From CAZXCK01 sp964639225 (GTDB taxonomy: Bacteria; Chloroflexota; Anaerolineae; Aggregatilineales; Phototrophicaceae), in NCBI GenBank assembly GCA_964639225.1, contig CAZXCK010000002.1, forward strand, positions 25,676 through 89,675: 64,000 nucleotides of DNA. The letters are read 5' to 3'. Below the pieces are notes generated by a model. It searched no databases. It worked only from the letters and a program-made list of their open reading frames with translations, and was not told the origin of the DNA. How positions within the stretch are numbered: position 1 is the stretch's first letter; every line of letters begins with the position of its first letter. Shown piece by piece: positions 34,340-42,901 of the stretch. The position numbers and the translations under genes were made by a program.

Positions 34340-34861
34340 TCAGGTCAGGAAATACTCTGTACCACAATAGGGGCATACAACCACCCCCTTGCCCGCCAGT
34401 TCAATATCGCCACCACAGCGTTTACACCGGTCCAGGTCACGCAGTTGTCCGGCATCCGATGAGTAGAGTACACCATCATTCCAGTTTACATAGCCGCTGA
34501 AGACCTGCAAACCAACCAGTTGATGCACCATCTCTTTCACGCTGTCCACGCTGACATTCATCTCCAGCGCGACCTCATGGACTCCAACCTGCCCACGACT
34601 GCTCACAATGTCCAGCAGACGCCGCTGATTGCGCATCACTGTTTCTTCCTGAGCTTCCTGTCCAGCCTTAGCAATCAGCAGCAGGCCAAACACAACCATG
34701 ATCGCCACCGGGACAAACACAAAAAACGCACCCAGCACAGCCCCACCAACACTGAACTCATCATCGGCTCCCGCCTGAATCGCCAGAAATAGGCCGGCAA
34801 TTGCGGCAATGCCCAGGCCGACAACGATCAGACTGATGCCAATCAAGCGTCCCCGATCCAT
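34340..34861 (-). CDS. Membrane protein with winged-helix and C-terminal zinc ribbon
   Basis: The 173 residues have two transmembrane helices (about 7-27 and 40-65), then a winged-helix-like segment (about 75-125, with RRLLDIVSSRGQVGVHEVALEMNV). A zinc ribbon closes it with CKRC (about 147-150) and CPYC (about 163-166). The zinc-ribbon plus membrane layout recalls YdjG-type proteins. AAGGAG lies 11 bases upstream of the ATG at 34861. It is the second gene of the operon, 51 bases after the DUF2207 gene. Confidence 0.7.
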   Translation of the reverse strand: MDRGRLIGISLIVVGLGIAAIAGLFLAIQAGADDEFSVGGAVLGAFFVFVPVAIMVVFGLLLIAKAGQEAQEETVMRNQRRLLDIVSSRGQVGVHEVALEMNVSVDSVKEMVHQLVGLQVFSGYVNWNDGVLYSSDAGQLRDLDRCKRCGGDIELAGKGVVVCPYCGTEYFLT

Positions 34862-34912
34862 TATGCTTTCATCTCCTTATGTGCCTTCCACACTGGCCAG
34901 AGCAGCGCCTGT

Positions 34913-36859
34913 TTATCTGAATCCACGACTGCCGCCACCGCTGCTGCCACCACCAAAACTACCGCCACCGCTAAAGCTGCGGCCACCACCGCCCCAGCTC
35001 CCACTGGAACCCGATGATTGTGGGCGGCTGGTTAGTGTGCGCGAAGCAGATTCCAGCATCTTAGTCATACCACTCGAGAGCGACTCCAGCCCGCCGGTGA
35101 TGCCGCCTGCCATATTCTCCAGCGACAGGCCGCCCCCGCCAGCACGTGCCACATCACCCACGCCACCCCCCGACGATGGCAGCCCCATGCGCGTAGGTGG
35201 CGGCGAACCTGCCCGAAAGCTGCGGCCATAACGATGCGTCGGATAATACCATACCGGCGCCGGCGTGGTGGGAATCTGAGCGAAGCGCCGTATCCACGAA
35301 CGTTCAATACCAAAAGCCACAGCATACGGCAGGTAATCCTCGAAACGCTGCGTAACATCGTGCGCGATTGCATCGGCCTGCGTATACTTGTCGATATTGC
35401 GCAGGTACTCGCGGAAGGCGTTCCATTTGGCCGCCTCTTCGGCTCCAGCGCGGGTTTTGGCCGGCATGTGTGTCCCCACCGCCAGCAGTGCCAGACCGAC
35501 GACACCCAGCGACATGGGCACACACACCAGCGCGCCGGTGAAGTCCTCAGCAATCCCCATTGCCCAGAAGCCAACGAAGATAGCCCCAACTCCCAGAACC
35601 GTACCAAAGCCCCGGTATTGATTGCGTGTCTTCTCTGGATGCTGTTTGATCAGTTGGCGCTTGACCAGCTCATCGTACAGATTGTTCTGAAGCTCCGGGA
35701 TATGCCGGTAGAACTTGTTCTTGAGCGCGTCCATACTGCGCTCCTGACCGCCGCCAAACAGCCGGTCGATCAGTCGCTTCTCAAATGGCAGCAGATCGCT
35801 GGTCGCTTTATCGGTGCGTTTGAAAGTAAACGAGTTGCTGGTCGTGCCAAACAGTCCTTTTTCCTGCTCTTCCTCGATGACCAGATATCCTCGCCTGCCG
35901 AGATCAATCACCGTAGATAGAATATCGCGCATATCGGCGGTTTCATCGACCAGCGTACCGACCAGCGCCGGCGGCAGATCGTTTGGTGGTTCGCTCAGGT
36001 ACTCCGGCACTGGCCCTACCTTCGGATCGCGCCCGCGTGTATACCACAGCCAGTAAACCCCCAGCGGACCGCCAATCGCCAGCACCAGCGACAGCAAAAT
36101 CAACCCCACGTCGATGAGCGGTTTGACATTTTCTTCAAAGTCGCGGCGGGAGTCGAAATCCGCCTGCCAGCCCGTTACGCGCGCGTTCGGGTCGTGAGGA
36201 TACTGAACGCGAATCTCCAATGATTGGTCGCCGACGATCCCACGCTGCGTTGTCGCTTTGACCGTTGTTCCATTGACCGTCACATCCGTTGGGGTGCCAT
36301 ATGTCATTACTGGGTCAATTCCCTCGCGCGGCGCGAAACCTGGAGGCAGTTCCACAGTAACCGTACTGCTATCCACCTGAAAACCAAATCTTTCGCCCGG
36401 AACCGCTGTCCACCACAGTTGATCACCACCCTCGTAGACTCGCAGCGCCCCGATGACTGTGTAAGCCAGTTCGAACGTCTGCCGGGCATTGGTCAATGGT
36501 TCGCGGAAGTTATACTCAAGCAGGATTTCCTCACCCTGACGCTCGGTGCAGAACGTACCGGCTGCGCTGGGGCACGACGACGCCCGTTGCAGAGCCTGCC
36601 CCCCCTCAAAAACCTGGATGTTTTCGATACGCTCCAGACGCACCAACTCAATAGTCGCTACGCCGGTGCGGAAGGTACCCTCAAACTGGATATCGTAAAT
36701 CTCTCGTACATCAAAACGGTTTTCGACAGTGTCGATATTATCAATCACAACATCCCATTGCAGCCATCTCAGAGAACGAGTCTGAGCCTCGGCGGTATAT
36801 CCCCAAAGCAGCGAAAACACCCCCAGCAACAATACAATAACAGAGGCAATCCGTCGCAT
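34913..36859 (-). CDS. DUF2207 membrane protein
   Basis: About 648 residues with a signal peptide or first helix (MRRIASVIVLLLGVFSLLWG). A large extracytoplasmic beta domain follows (about 35-235). Then come a transmembrane helix (near 250), a cytosolic segment with RDILSTVIDLGRRGYLVIEEE that is typical of DUF2207, and two more helices (about 420-465). A Gly/Ser-rich C-terminus ends GGGSFGGGSSGGGSRGFR. The Gly-rich end and the layout are characteristic of the family; the function is unknown. ATG 36859 is preferred to 36883 because AAAGG sits just upstream. It is the first gene of the four-gene minus-strand unit. Confidence 0.85.
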   Translation of the reverse strand: MRRIASVIVLLLGVFSLLWGYTAEAQTRSLRWLQWDVVIDNIDTVENRFDVREIYDIQFEGTFRTGVATIELVRLERIENIQVFEGGQALQRASSCPSAAGTFCTERQGEEILLEYNFREPLTNARQTFELAYTVIGALRVYEGGDQLWWTAVPGERFGFQVDSSTVTVELPPGFAPREGIDPVMTYGTPTDVTVNGTTVKATTQRGIVGDQSLEIRVQYPHDPNARVTGWQADFDSRRDFEENVKPLIDVGLILLSLVLAIGGPLGVYWLWYTRGRDPKVGPVPEYLSEPPNDLPPALVGTLVDETADMRDILSTVIDLGRRGYLVIEEEQEKGLFGTTSNSFTFKRTDKATSDLLPFEKRLIDRLFGGGQERSMDALKNKFYRHIPELQNNLYDELVKRQLIKQHPEKTRNQYRGFGTVLGVGAIFVGFWAMGIAEDFTGALVCVPMSLGVVGLALLAVGTHMPAKTRAGAEEAAKWNAFREYLRNIDKYTQADAIAHDVTQRFEDYLPYAVAFGIERSWIRRFAQIPTTPAPVWYYPTHRYGRSFRAGSPPPTRMGLPSSGGGVGDVARAGGGGLSLENMAGGITGGLESLSSGMTKMLESASRTLTSRPQSSGSSGSWGGGGRSFSGGGSFGGGSSGGGSRGFR

Positions 36860-36898
36860 TTTTCGCCTTTCATCCACAGCCACACCAATAGCAGCATG

Positions 36899-36907
36899 AT
36901 TATATCA
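36899..36907 (-). promoter_or_regulatory. Extended -10 promoter of the DUF2207/SPFH operon
   Basis: On the minus strand TGATATAAT (TG-n-TATAAT) lies about 40 bases upstream of the ATG at 36859. No good -35 is visible, as expected of extended -10 promoters. Confidence 0.6.
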
Positions 36908-37061
36908 CGTCACACAGCGTATCGACCTAATTGCCAGCGTAAATTCCGACTAACTGTCGGTGATTATGTTCGCTTGAAACCCGAGGCGGCATAATTGCAG
37001 CATAACCAGTACAATACACGCATAGAGATTGTCGGCTATTTTTCAAAAAGGGGGCTTTTTC

Positions 37062-38228
37062 ATGTCGCCAGCCTATGTGACACGCCAGCAACTGGAAGAA
37101 CATGAAACGCAAATACTGGCTCCTTATGGGTTGCTCAGCCGGAACAGCCGGGGGCGGTTCCACCCGGAGAACGAACCCAAATACCGTACCGCCTTCCAGC
37201 GTGACCGGGATCGGGTTGTCCATTCCGCCGCGTTTCGCCGCCTGGAATACAAAACCCAGGTATTCGTCAACGATGCCGGCGACTATTATCGCACGCGCTT
37301 GACTCACACGCTTGAAGTCGCACAGATCGGGCGCACGCTGGCACGCGCCCTGGGTGTTAACGAAGACCTAGTCGAGGTGATTTGCCTGGCCCACGACCTG
37401 GGCCATCCCCCCTTCGGTCACGCTGGCGAATCGACCCTTAATGCGTTGATGAGCGACCACGGTGGCTTCAACCACAACTACCAGAGCTACCGTGTCGTCA
37501 GCGAACTGGAGCAGCGTTACCCCAACTGGAAAGGTCTCAATCTCACCCGCGAGACACTGGAAGGCATTGCCAAACACGAAACTGAATATGACATCAGCGA
37601 TGTGGCAGGCTTTGATGTTGACATCCGAGGCAGCATCGAGGCGCAGATAGCTAATGTCGCCGACGAACTGGCCTACAACGCTCACGATCTGGATGACGGC
37701 CTGCAGGCCGCTCTCATCGCGCCAGATGACCTCAACGAACTCGAAATCTGGCGCGAACTCTGCGACCGGTTGGCCTGGCGTAACGGCAAAATCGACGAAA
37801 TCACACGCCACCGGCTGATCCGCGAGCAGATCGGCATGCAGGTCGATGATGTGTTGCAGCAGTCACTGGAAAACCTGGAAGCTCTGAACCCGCAGTCACC
37901 GGCAGATGTACAGCGACACACACAGAATGTCGTCGCACACAGCCCTCGATTCATCGAACTCAATCGCGCCCTCAAACGATTCCTGTACAACAATATGTAC
38001 AATCACTATACGGTCCTGCGCATGGCAAAACGCGCCGAGCGTTTCATCCACGAAGTGTTCACCAGTTACATACAGGAACCGCGCCTGCTGCCAGATTACT
38101 ACCAGAAGCTGCTGGAAGATGACGACAACTCCGTGTATCGGGTCGTGGCCGACTATATCTCCAGCCTGACCGACCGCAGCGCCATGCTGGAATACCAGCG
38201 CCTGTTTGACCCATTGACGCGCCCGTGA
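37062..38228 (+). CDS. dgt: dGTP triphosphohydrolase-like HD protein
   Basis: Dgt-family enzymes hydrolyse dNTPs to nucleosides and triphosphate. The 388 residues show RTAFQRDRDRVVHSAAFRRLEYKTQV and RTRLTHTLEVAQIGRT. The HD signature is HDLGHPPFGHAGE near residues 111-123, followed by a downstream Asp in IANVADELAYNAHDLDDG. AAGGGGG seven bases upstream fixes ATG 37062. The shorter length is typical of Dgt type 2/3 proteins. The protein kinase gene follows 50 bases later. Confidence 0.93.
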   Translation: MSPAYVTRQQLEEHETQILAPYGLLSRNSRGRFHPENEPKYRTAFQRDRDRVVHSAAFRRLEYKTQVFVNDAGDYYRTRLTHTLEVAQIGRTLARALGVNEDLVEVICLAHDLGHPPFGHAGESTLNALMSDHGGFNHNYQSYRVVSELEQRYPNWKGLNLTRETLEGIAKHETEYDISDVAGFDVDIRGSIEAQIANVADELAYNAHDLDDGLQAALIAPDDLNELEIWRELCDRLAWRNGKIDEITRHRLIREQIGMQVDDVLQQSLENLEALNPQSPADVQRHTQNVVAHSPRFIELNRALKRFLYNNMYNHYTVLRMAKRAERFIHEVFTSYIQEPRLLPDYYQKLLEDDDNSVYRVVADYISSLTDRSAMLEYQRLFDPLTRP

Positions 38229-38280
38229 TGCGCAGTACAATATTCGATTAAGTGTGGGCAGCTTGGGAGTACAAGACGAT

Positions 38281-39657
38281 ATGTCTGGCGAAACCCTGTT
38301 AAATGGACGCTATCGACTCATCTCGCAGCAGGGATCGGGCGGCATGGCGGTCGTCTACCGCGCCGTTGACGAGCTGCTGGGGCGTAACGTCGCCGTCAAG
38401 GTACTCCGGCCCAGCCTGACTGCTGATCCCACCTTTATTGTGCGCTTTCAGAACGAGGCACGCAGCATCGCCAACCTCTCCCACCCCAACATTGTCACCG
38501 TGCACGATGTCGGCAGCGACGGCCCCACCCATTACATGGTCATGGAAATGGTAGACGGTCAGGATCTCAAAAAAATCATCCGTTCACACGGTGCGCTGGG
38601 GATCAACCGCGCATTGAGCCTGGCGATTGGTATCTGCGGCGGCATCGGCTACGCACATCGTAACGGCATCGTCCATGCCGACATTAAACCACAGAACATT
38701 CTGATTACCCGCGATGATATCGTCAAAATCACCGACTTTGGTATTGCCCAGGCGTTAAGCGACACCCAACCAGTGCAGCGTCAGTCTGTGGTCTGGGGCA
38801 GCCCACATTACTTTGCGCCGGAACAGGCACAGGGTGAAAAACCATCGACGGCATCGGATGTGTACTCCATCGGCATTGTGCTGTTCGAAATGCTCACCGG
38901 ACGACTGCCTTACACTGGTAGCAACCAGCAGGAACTCGCCCTGGCTCACATTCGCACACCAGTTCCAATGGCCAGCGAATTCAATCCGAATATACCCGAA
39001 AACCTGGCACAGATTGTGCACCAGGCCATGAGTAAAGAGCGCAACAGCCGCTTCCGTATGGCCGATCAGTTGGGGCGCGTGCTGGTCGATTATCGAGATC
39101 AGGGCCGTAACAACACCGTGGCCGGTGCGCCGGTCAATGCCCGTCCAGTGTCCAAGCCACAAAACCCGTCAGAAAGCGTCGCACCGCCATCCACACCGCC
39201 ACCTGAGTCGAAAAGCGAGCGCCCGTCGACGCCGCCATCTCAGCCACCACAGGCGCCGCCACCACCCGCACAGCAGCAGCAACGTCCTGGTACACCGCCC
39301 TATCCTCAGCATCCAGTAACGCCGCCGCCGCGCCCCCAGGCGCCGCCACCAATCGGACCCCCAACCCAGCGCTACAACCCTGCACCCGAAGCCCCGGCCC
39401 CAATCAACTACAACCGGAGCGGAACGCCTGCCGCGCCTTACGGCAACACAAGAAGCCGTCCGATGGCCCCGCAGAATGTCCATGACAGCCGTCCGTTTCC
39501 AGCACAGACGCCTTACAATCGCATCGCCGATGATCTGGATCAGGAAAACGGCTTCCAACTGGATGGTGTGACCATCGCTCTGGGTATTCTGGCGTTTCTG
39601 TCGGTCGCCTGTCTGATTCCGTTATATATCGCTGTACTCCAGGCCCGGCTGGGATAA
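38281..39657 (+). CDS. Serine/threonine protein kinase (PknB-type) with C-terminal membrane anchor
   Basis: The 458 residues have an N-terminal kinase domain (about 10-270): the glycine loop GSGGMAVVYRA, Lys in VAVKVL (about 40) and the catalytic loop HADIKPQNIL (about 132-141). Metal-binding DFG in TDFGIA and PEQ of the activation segment follow. The HAD in place of HRD makes it a non-RD kinase. A long Pro/Gln-rich linker (about 285-405) leads to one transmembrane helix (about 430-452) near the C-terminus. No PASTA repeats are present. GGGAG upstream supports ATG 38281. Substrates are unknown. Confidence 0.92.
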   Translation: MSGETLLNGRYRLISQQGSGGMAVVYRAVDELLGRNVAVKVLRPSLTADPTFIVRFQNEARSIANLSHPNIVTVHDVGSDGPTHYMVMEMVDGQDLKKIIRSHGALGINRALSLAIGICGGIGYAHRNGIVHADIKPQNILITRDDIVKITDFGIAQALSDTQPVQRQSVVWGSPHYFAPEQAQGEKPSTASDVYSIGIVLFEMLTGRLPYTGSNQQELALAHIRTPVPMASEFNPNIPENLAQIVHQAMSKERNSRFRMADQLGRVLVDYRDQGRNNTVAGAPVNARPVSKPQNPSESVAPPSTPPPESKSERPSTPPSQPPQAPPPPAQQQQRPGTPPYPQHPVTPPPRPQAPPPIGPPTQRYNPAPEAPAPINYNRSGTPAAPYGNTRSRPMAPQNVHDSRPFPAQTPYNRIADDLDQENGFQLDGVTIALGILAFLSVACLIPLYIAVLQARLG

Positions 39658-39686
39658 TTACACGCCTCTTATACATTCGTGTCAAC

Positions 39687-39724
39687 AAAAAAATCAGGCC
39701 ACAGAGCAAGTGGCCTGATTTTTG
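39687..39724. terminator. Bidirectional terminator after the protein kinase gene
   Basis: An A-run is followed by ATCAGGCCAC (39693-39702), loop AGAGCAA, and GTGGCCTGAT (39710-39719) with a T-run. The perfect 10-bp stem is extended by A-T pairs and serves both converging genes. Confidence 0.93.
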
Positions 39725-39752
39725 TCTGTCGGGTATCGGGTTCTGAACCTGA

Positions 39753-41453
39753 TTATCCCTGTGGCGTCAGTGACACCGGCTCGTCAGCCTCGGTCGGTTC
39801 GGCTGCGTCGTCCTCGTCATCCAGGGGCAACGGAACAAATACCGGGGCCGGCTCATCATTCTCGGTAGATGACGGCGTTTGAACCGTCACCGACTTATCC
39901 ATCTGCTGCACCGCATCATAGACCGGGCGCGGCGCGCCATCCGGCGAAATCAGACTGGTGTAACACAACTCTGCCAGAACCTGACTCTGCACGCTCTGGC
40001 AACCATTGAGATTGTCCAGGAACATTGGCCCCACATAGCCGAGTTCCTGGGCCAGCTCAAACGCACGCGGCACAAAGATCGCCTGCTGGTTGAGACTGGT
40101 GTACGTTACAAAGATGTTGATCTCACCTGGCGGGTCCGTATCCTCGCTGGTCCCCCAACCGAATTTGGTAATCCATATGGCGGTGTCCGCATCGCCAGCA
40201 TTCACCATAATATCGCGGTAAACATTCAGATTTTCGCGGAAGTAGAAAACGTCACTTTCGTAGTGCGTCTCGACGTTGCCTGTCGGCTCGCAGCACAGCG
40301 CATCCGGCGGATTAGCCCAGCCCCCCGGATGTACGCCAATGCCATCGGAAATGGCGCTTACGCCGTTGGCATACATCGTCTCCAGATACAGGCGGTCGTC
40401 AATGGCATTCAATCCATCATTGAAGCGCGTTGGAGCCAGCCCCGCCGTAATAACCTGAGCCAACGGGTCGGCAGTTTTGATGACGACGTAGGCCTGCTGC
40501 AACATTTCAACATAATCAGTATCACACATACGCCGTTCGCAGTTCCAGTTGCGGCGCAGGTTTGGCTCTTCCCAGATCTGATAGGCATCGACCACACCGC
40601 TGTAACGCGCCGCAAGCGTACTCACAAAATCAGTATACAAACCGAGATCATCTGGCGGCCCGTTTTCGTCCGCACTGGTACGCGCCCAGGCTGGCGCATG
40701 AGTTACGGTCAGTAGAATTTGCAGACCGCTGGCATCAAGTTGCTCAACCACGCTGTCCAGCTCGTCCAGCACCAGCTCGCCCTGAACAGGCTCGATGTTT
40801 CGCCACTCCACCCGCAGTCGAACCCAACCCAGCCCCAGCTCGCTGACCCGCTGCACCAGCGCCGACACATCCTGTTCCTCGTAGAATGCCAACACACCAA
40901 AGCCGAAGTTCGTATCGGCAGGCGGCGGCACAGGTTCAGGCGTCGGCGTGATGATCGGCGACGCATCTTCTTCCGGCTGCGGCGTCACTGCCACTGTCGG
41001 CAGCTCGACGGTTTCATCGGTAACCGGCAACAGCAGAGTCTGCCCCGGTACAATGACATTCGGATTTGCCAGATTGTTCAGTCGAATGAGTTCCGCGACA
41101 GTGGTGTTATAGCGTGCGGCGATGCGCATCAGCGAGTCGCCACGTTGTACGACATAGGTTGTCGTCGGCGGCAGCGGCTCCTCATCTGGCACGGCTGTCC
41201 CCGGAATCTGTAACACCTGCCCCACATAAATCAGGCTGGGATTGGTGATATTATTGGCAGCAGCCAGTTCGGTGGTCGTCAGATTAAAACGTGTGGCAAT
41301 GCGAAAAAGCGTATCACCCGGCTGCACGATATATGTCTCGCCGCTGAGGACCGGCGCCGGTTCTGCTGTGCTCTCCTGTGCCAGACTCAGCGGCAAAACA
41401 GCAAACAACAAAAACACCGCTACACCGACGATGAATACACGCCTGAGTCCCAT
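39753..41453 (-). CDS. Secreted protein with two LysM domains and a degenerate glycosidase-like barrel
   Basis: The 566 residues have a signal peptide (ending LSLAQ) and two clear LysM domains (about 40-85 with YIVQPGDTLFRIATRF, and about 98-143). A linker and a TIM-barrel like GH5/GH39 clan-A enzymes follow (about 180-520, ending ITKFGWGTS...FLDNLNG). The usual acid/base motif WNEPN is WEEPN, and the position of the nucleophile Glu (TEFGW) is Lys, so catalysis is doubtful. An acidic tail (about 530-566) ends it. AGGAG seven bases upstream fixes the ATG. It probably binds peptidoglycan or other glycans. Confidence 0.8.
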   Translation of the reverse strand: MGLRRVFIVGVAVFLLFAVLPLSLAQESTAEPAPVLSGETYIVQPGDTLFRIATRFNLTTTELAAANNITNPSLIYVGQVLQIPGTAVPDEEPLPPTTTYVVQRGDSLMRIAARYNTTVAELIRLNNLANPNVIVPGQTLLLPVTDETVELPTVAVTPQPEEDASPIITPTPEPVPPPADTNFGFGVLAFYEEQDVSALVQRVSELGLGWVRLRVEWRNIEPVQGELVLDELDSVVEQLDASGLQILLTVTHAPAWARTSADENGPPDDLGLYTDFVSTLAARYSGVVDAYQIWEEPNLRRNWNCERRMCDTDYVEMLQQAYVVIKTADPLAQVITAGLAPTRFNDGLNAIDDRLYLETMYANGVSAISDGIGVHPGGWANPPDALCCEPTGNVETHYESDVFYFRENLNVYRDIMVNAGDADTAIWITKFGWGTSEDTDPPGEINIFVTYTSLNQQAIFVPRAFELAQELGYVGPMFLDNLNGCQSVQSQVLAELCYTSLISPDGAPRPVYDAVQQMDKSVTVQTPSSTENDEPAPVFVPLPLDDEDDAAEPTEADEPVSLTPQG

Positions 41454-41599
41454 AGCAACTCTCCTGATGATTGAAGCAGATCATTTAGCAGGCAATCGCT
41501 TGCCCTTACATCTTACATCGCTACACCAACCGGCGCCAACAGCAGGCGGCGATTGCCCCGGCAAAAGCGACACCACACATCCATAATCGGCGGCCAGTA

Positions 41600-41608
41600 T
41601 GTTATAAT
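41600..41608 (+). promoter_or_regulatory. Extended -10 promoter of the coiled-coil/selB unit
   Basis: TGTTATAAT (TG-n-TATAAT) lies 50 bases before the ATG at 41659. There is no clear -35. Confidence 0.6.
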
Positions 41609-41658
41609 GCAGCCAATCCGTCCATAAATACAGAAACCTGTACGGAGGGTTAGCCAAC

Positions 41659-42870
41659 ATGGACATCAACCAGGTCGCCCGCATGATCGAGTGGCTCGAC
41701 GAAGAGCGGCGGCGTGATAAGACCACCATCGCCACAATGGAAGAGCGCGTCGCCCAGCAACAGGATGTCATCGACGCCCTTCAGAAACGGCTTAACAGCG
41801 TCGAATCCGAGCAAACGGTAATGCAGAACCAGTTTGTTCCCACCACACGCGAAACGGACATCATTGAGCAGGTGCGCAAGGAAATGCACCAGCTCTTCGA
41901 GAATGCAGAAGCCAAACGTATCAGCGCCGAGCGTGAAGCCGAGCGCCGGGCCGAGGTTGAGCGCCAGCATATGAGCCGCCCCGTCATCGAACTCTCGGAG
42001 AAACTGAGTAAAATCGAACGGACCACGACGGAAGTTCCGGCCATGCAGCAGGACCGTGATCGGCTGGCCGCAACGCTCAACGCACTACAGCAGCGCCTCG
42101 AAGACCTGCAGAAAAAGCTCGAAGAACCGGACCGCAGGCTGGCTTTCCTCGAAGAACAGCGCCGCCAGGATATCCGCCGTATCTCCGAATTGGAGACGGA
42201 TTTGCCCGAAATCCAGAAGCAGATCGACAGCGTCAAGCCCAAGCTCACACTCATCGAGGATCTCGCGCTGCGCAACGAGCGTCGCGTGCAGGAAGTTCAG
42301 AACGGTGACCGCGAACGCCGTGAGCAGATTCAGCAGTTTATTGACCAGCAGACCCTGCAATTGCAGCAGCGCGATCAACAGATCGCCGAGATGATGAAAC
42401 GCTTCGGCGACCACGATGAAACCATGCAGCAGAACCTGGAGCGCTTCGAGACCTGGGCCGAAGCCTATCGCAGCATGAAGCAGATTATCGACGACTTCCA
42501 GCGTATCAGCGACCGGCTCGAACGCCGCATCAACGAGGTCGCCGAGATGCAGCGCCTGAGCGAGGAGCGCTTTCGCCAGGAATGGAACGACTGGCGTGCC
42601 GACGACCAGAAACGCTGGAAGCAGTTTACACTCTCTAATGATGAGGTCTGGCGCGGACACGACAAGGAATTCGAGCGTTTTGTCGAGCGCCTGGAAGAGA
42701 TCGGCGCGCAGATTCGCCCCATCAACGACAGCATCGAACGCATGTGGAAGCTGGAACGCGACCGCGCACAGCTCTATCGCGAACGCTATCAGGCCCTGCT
42801 GCTCGAATACGACACAACCAGCCCGCCAGCGCCACCCAGCTCTGACGGCAGCAACGGCACGGCATCCTGA
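41659..42870 (+). CDS. Long coiled-coil protein
   Basis: The 403 residues are nearly all helical and charged, with long heptad patterns (Arg/Glu/Gln-rich, from about residue 10 to 380) and a short Pro/Ser tail. There is no transmembrane helix, signal or Cys. SMC-like or structural scaffold roles are possible, but no ATPase head exists. GGAGGG nine bases upstream supports the ATG. selB begins 31 bases later, so they are probably cotranscribed, although no functional link is evident. Confidence 0.7.
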   Translation: MDINQVARMIEWLDEERRRDKTTIATMEERVAQQQDVIDALQKRLNSVESEQTVMQNQFVPTTRETDIIEQVRKEMHQLFENAEAKRISAEREAERRAEVERQHMSRPVIELSEKLSKIERTTTEVPAMQQDRDRLAATLNALQQRLEDLQKKLEEPDRRLAFLEEQRRQDIRRISELETDLPEIQKQIDSVKPKLTLIEDLALRNERRVQEVQNGDRERREQIQQFIDQQTLQLQQRDQQIAEMMKRFGDHDETMQQNLERFETWAEAYRSMKQIIDDFQRISDRLERRINEVAEMQRLSEERFRQEWNDWRADDQKRWKQFTLSNDEVWRGHDKEFERFVERLEEIGAQIRPINDSIERMWKLERDRAQLYRERYQALLLEYDTTSPPAPPSSDGSNGTAS

Positions 42871-42901
42871 TGCAATCCACACTCCGCAGAGGTTAACCTG
42901 A

